Origin: Calditrichia bacterium
GTDB lineage: Bacteria; Calditrichota; Calditrichia; RBG-13-44-9
Reading direction: 5' to 3'
Length of the DNA: 8,164 nt
Assembly (NCBI GenBank): GCA_026991005.1
Contig: JALXCH010000095.1
Coordinates: 1 to 8,164 of the forward strand
In this document: in pieces, positions 5,938 through 8,164 of the stretch
Layout of the letters: every line of letters begins with the position of its first letter
How positions within the stretch are numbered: position 1 is the stretch's first letter
The notes under the pieces: generated by a model
Database searches by the model: none
The model's input: the letters and a program-made list of their open reading frames with translations, nothing else
Told to the model about the DNA's origin: nothing
Position numbers and translations under genes: made by a program

Positions 5938-8164
5938 ATGCGTGCAAGGAGTTTTTACAGGGAGTTCAGGAGTCGAGTGCCATCAGGTTGGGTAGCCTGG
6001 TTGCTGTTGCTGGTGGGGCTGTGGTTTGTGCAGGGAATGGCTCTGGAAGTGGAACTCTGGAAGGATTTCTCCTCCCGGGAGAACATCCGGCTCAATGCAG
6101 TAACGGCTACCGGGGACAGCATGTTTTATTTTGTGGGGAGCTTCTTACCTTCCGGGGAAACCAACACCCGGGGACTTCTTCTGAAGACCGATTACAACTT
6201 TCGGGAAGTGTTTGCCAGACCCATTCTTCCTGAAGATGGGGCGCTGGTTTTAACGGATGTGCTTCCCCTACCCGGCGGTGGTGTGGCGGTGCTGGGTACG
6301 GAGTACCGCACCGAAGGGATGCGGGCGCTTCTTCTCTTTTTTTCGGATTCCGGTGAAGAAGAGCAGCGGTCTTATCTGGAAATGGACGAAAATGTGGTGA
6401 CCTACCGGTTTGTTCGCCAGCAGGATGGCACATTTCTGGTGGCAGGATACACCATGGGCTCTCGCATCGAGAGCAAAGATGGTGTGGTGCTGGCGGTGGA
6501 TGGTTCCGGAAAAATTAAATGGGTGCGCAAAACGCGCGAGACGGGGGAGGATGCCCTGACGGATATTCTGCTGGCTCCCGATGGAACCATTTACGCTGCG
6601 GGATATGTGCACGATGCTGCGACCGGAGGAGATAATGGGTTGTTTGTGGCTCTCTCTCCCCGGGGAAAGCTCTCCAATAAAAAAGTGTTCAGCGAGAATC
6701 TCCCTCTGCGCTATGTTTCCCTGGCATTTCTCAACGAGAATGCCCTGGCTCTGGCGGGATATCAGGACAAGAAAGGCATCTGGAAAAAAGAAGCGCTGGT
6801 GAAGGGATTGAAACGGGATGCGGGAATTTCCTGGGAGAAGATCACTCACCTGCCGGGGGATCAGGAGTTCCGCCGGGTGATTCCTTCCTGGCGCAATAGC
6901 TACTTTGCGGTGGGGGTAAAGGAGAAACGTGCCCAGAAAAAGCGCGCCGTATTTCTGTGGGAAATTTCGGAGAGCGGAGCGAAGCTGGAGAGCAAAACGG
7001 TGTCTCTCCCGTTTTCTGCCGAAGCAAAGGATGTTCTTCAACTGGGCAATGGGGATGTGGTGGTGTGCGGATTTGTAGAAACCGGTAGCGGCAGCCGGGG
7101 GCTGGCGATTCGCTTAATCGATCGCAATCCCTTACCGGAGTTTCAATCCGCCCGGCTTACCGTGCGCTATTCCGGTACCACCGGAGCGTCCAAAATCCTC
7201 CTCACCGAAGATGGGCAGGTTCAGTTTGCCATCAACAACCCGGCGCGCTTCCCCATGCGGGAGGTCTGGTTGCAAATTACCGTGGCAGATTCAACTCTGC
7301 GCACCATGTACGACACCACCCTGACGGGCATTTACCTGAATGCTTCCGGAGACTACCATGGCAGTATTCCGGTAAAGCTGATGGAGCAGCCCATCTCTAA
7401 AATGGCACTCATCACGGCCCGGTTGTGGTACCAAGGGCAGTACCTGTTAACCGAGAAAAAACTTCAATTGCCTTTCGAGCTGCCGCCCCCGCCCCGGTTT
7501 GCGCTCCGGGCAGTGCAGTTTTTAAAGGGAGACAATTCCCGCTCCATTTTGCAGAAAGTGCCGGTGGGCGAAAAAGCGCTGATTCAATTGACCGTGGAAA
7601 ATACCAGCGAGTACTGGGCGGGAGGAGTGAGGGTGCGCTGGACGCCCAAAAGCTCTCTGGTGGAGATTATTGGCCTCTCCGCCAGAACCGTGGGGAATGT
7701 TCCTCCCGGCGGAACGTTTGATGTCACCTTTGCCTTTTCCCTCAACCCCTCGGTGGGGGGCGAAGGGGAAATTCCCTTCGAGCTGGAAGTGCAGGAAGCC
7801 ACCCGGGAAACGCGCAGCGTGCTGTACGGGAAAATTCCTTTCCACAAGCCCGAAACTGCCCCGGTGGTTGCCGCTAAAAACGAAACCCCGGCGGAAGAAA
7901 ATTTCCCCGATCCCGACATCGATGTGGAGAATGAGATTGAAATGGGGCACATTTATCGGGACAACGCCTTTGCGGTGATTATTGGAAATAAAAATTACCG
8001 GGGGAATGGTCACATTCCCGAAGTGACCTACGCCCATCGGGATGCCCGGCTGATGGCGGAATATTTCGAGAAAGTGCTGGGACTTAAAAAAGGCAATATC
8101 TTCCTCCTGCTGGATGCTACCAAAGCGGATTTCGACCGCTTCTTTGGCATCGCCGGAAATCCCA
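5938..8164 (+). CDS. Exported propeller-Ig-caspase-like (peptidase C14) multidomain protein (3' partial)
   Basis: The frame runs open from ATG 5938 (or 5935) through the window end, with 742 codons visible. The signal peptide has an Arg-rich start, hydrophobic core 18-31 and likely cleavage after GMA (35). Residues about 37-398 are propeller-like repeats with motifs such as QDGTFLVAGYT (from 162), PDGTIYAAGYV (from 214) and NGDVVVCGF (from 371). Two Ig-like domains follow at about 400-517 and 520-636; the second resembles CARDB/NEW3 (VPVGEKALIQLTVENTS). An acidic, Pro-rich linker covers about 637-675. From 678 a caspase-fold domain begins: strand FAVIIGNKNY, then HRDA with Asp702, then LGLKKGNIFLLLDATKADF. 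This is the usual opening of peptidase C14/metacaspase-like domains; the catalytic His and Cys would lie beyond the window, so activity cannot be judged. It probably acts in the periplasm or at the surface. The 113-base gap from gene 3 permits its own promoter, but none was convincing. Confidence 0.93.
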   Translation, partial: MRARSFYREFRSRVPSGWVAWLLLLVGLWFVQGMALEVELWKDFSSRENIRLNAVTATGDSMFYFVGSFLPSGETNTRGLLLKTDYNFREVFARPILPEDGALVLTDVLPLPGGGVAVLGTEYRTEGMRALLLFFSDSGEEEQRSYLEMDENVVTYRFVRQQDGTFLVAGYTMGSRIESKDGVVLAVDGSGKIKWVRKTRETGEDALTDILLAPDGTIYAAGYVHDAATGGDNGLFVALSPRGKLSNKKVFSENLPLRYVSLAFLNENALALAGYQDKKGIWKKEALVKGLKRDAGISWEKITHLPGDQEFRRVIPSWRNSYFAVGVKEKRAQKKRAVFLWEISESGAKLESKTVSLPFSAEAKDVLQLGNGDVVVCGFVETGSGSRGLAIRLIDRNPLPEFQSARLTVRYSGTTGASKILLTEDGQVQFAINNPARFPMREVWLQITVADSTLRTMYDTTLTGIYLNASGDYHGSIPVKLMEQPISKMALITARLWYQGQYLLTEKKLQLPFELPPPPRFALRAVQFLKGDNSRSILQKVPVGEKALIQLTVENTSEYWAGGVRVRWTPKSSLVEIIGLSARTVGNVPPGGTFDVTFAFSLNPSVGGEGEIPFELEVQEATRETRSVLYGKIPFHKPETAPVVAAKNETPAEENFPDPDIDVENEIEMGHIYRDNAFAVIIGNKNYRGNGHIPEVTYAHRDARLMAEYFEKVLGLKKGNIFLLLDATKADFDRFFGIAGNP

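Noticed and set aside
7761..7780. Seven-base inverted repeat CGAAGGG/CCCTTCG with a six-base centre
   Set aside because: It is short, lies in well-behaved coding sequence of gene 4, and is followed by no T run. It is close to what chance gives in GC-rich codons.

Overview
The window looks like chromosomal DNA from a bacterium of the Fibrobacterota-Chlorobiota-Bacteroidota (FCB) group or a neighbouring candidate phylum such as Calditrichota, Ignavibacteriota, KSB1 or Marinimicrobia. Three things point there. The first gene ends in a type IX secretion (T9SS)-style C-terminal sorting domain with the YNYPNPFNP and WDGRN...NGIY signatures. The second encodes a PorV/PorQ-like outer-membrane barrel. 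All coding is dense, on one strand, with roughly balanced GC. The phylum is inferred from protein style only; there is no rRNA or other marker gene here.

Layout, all on the + strand. (1) Bases 1-1671: 3' part of a large secreted protein made of Ig-like domains, ending in the sorting domain; its start lies upstream of the window. (2) 1686-2660: complete PorV/PorQ-family barrel with a signal peptide and a terminal Phe. (3) 2675-5821: a complete 1048-residue exported protein that appears to alternate propeller-like and helical/TPR-like regions twice. (4) 5822-5934: a 113-base gap holding a strong Shine-Dalgarno sequence with no ATG, GTG or TTG at usable distance. (5) 5938 to the window end: an exported multidomain protein (signal peptide, propeller-like repeats, two Ig-like domains, acidic linker) that enters a caspase/metacaspase-like (peptidase C14) domain and is cut by the window edge before the catalytic His and Cys.

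Genes 1-3 are separated by only 14 and 13-14 bases and are very probably one operon. Gene 4 may be co-transcribed or have its own start. All four products should leave the cytoplasm. A possible reading is a cell-envelope module: a sorted surface protein, an outer-membrane PorV/PorQ-type partner, a large propeller/TPR scaffold, and an exported caspase-like protein that could process or sense something in the envelope. The linkage is seen in the sequence; the functional connection is inference. No tRNA, rRNA, mobile element, CRISPR array or convincing terminator was seen.
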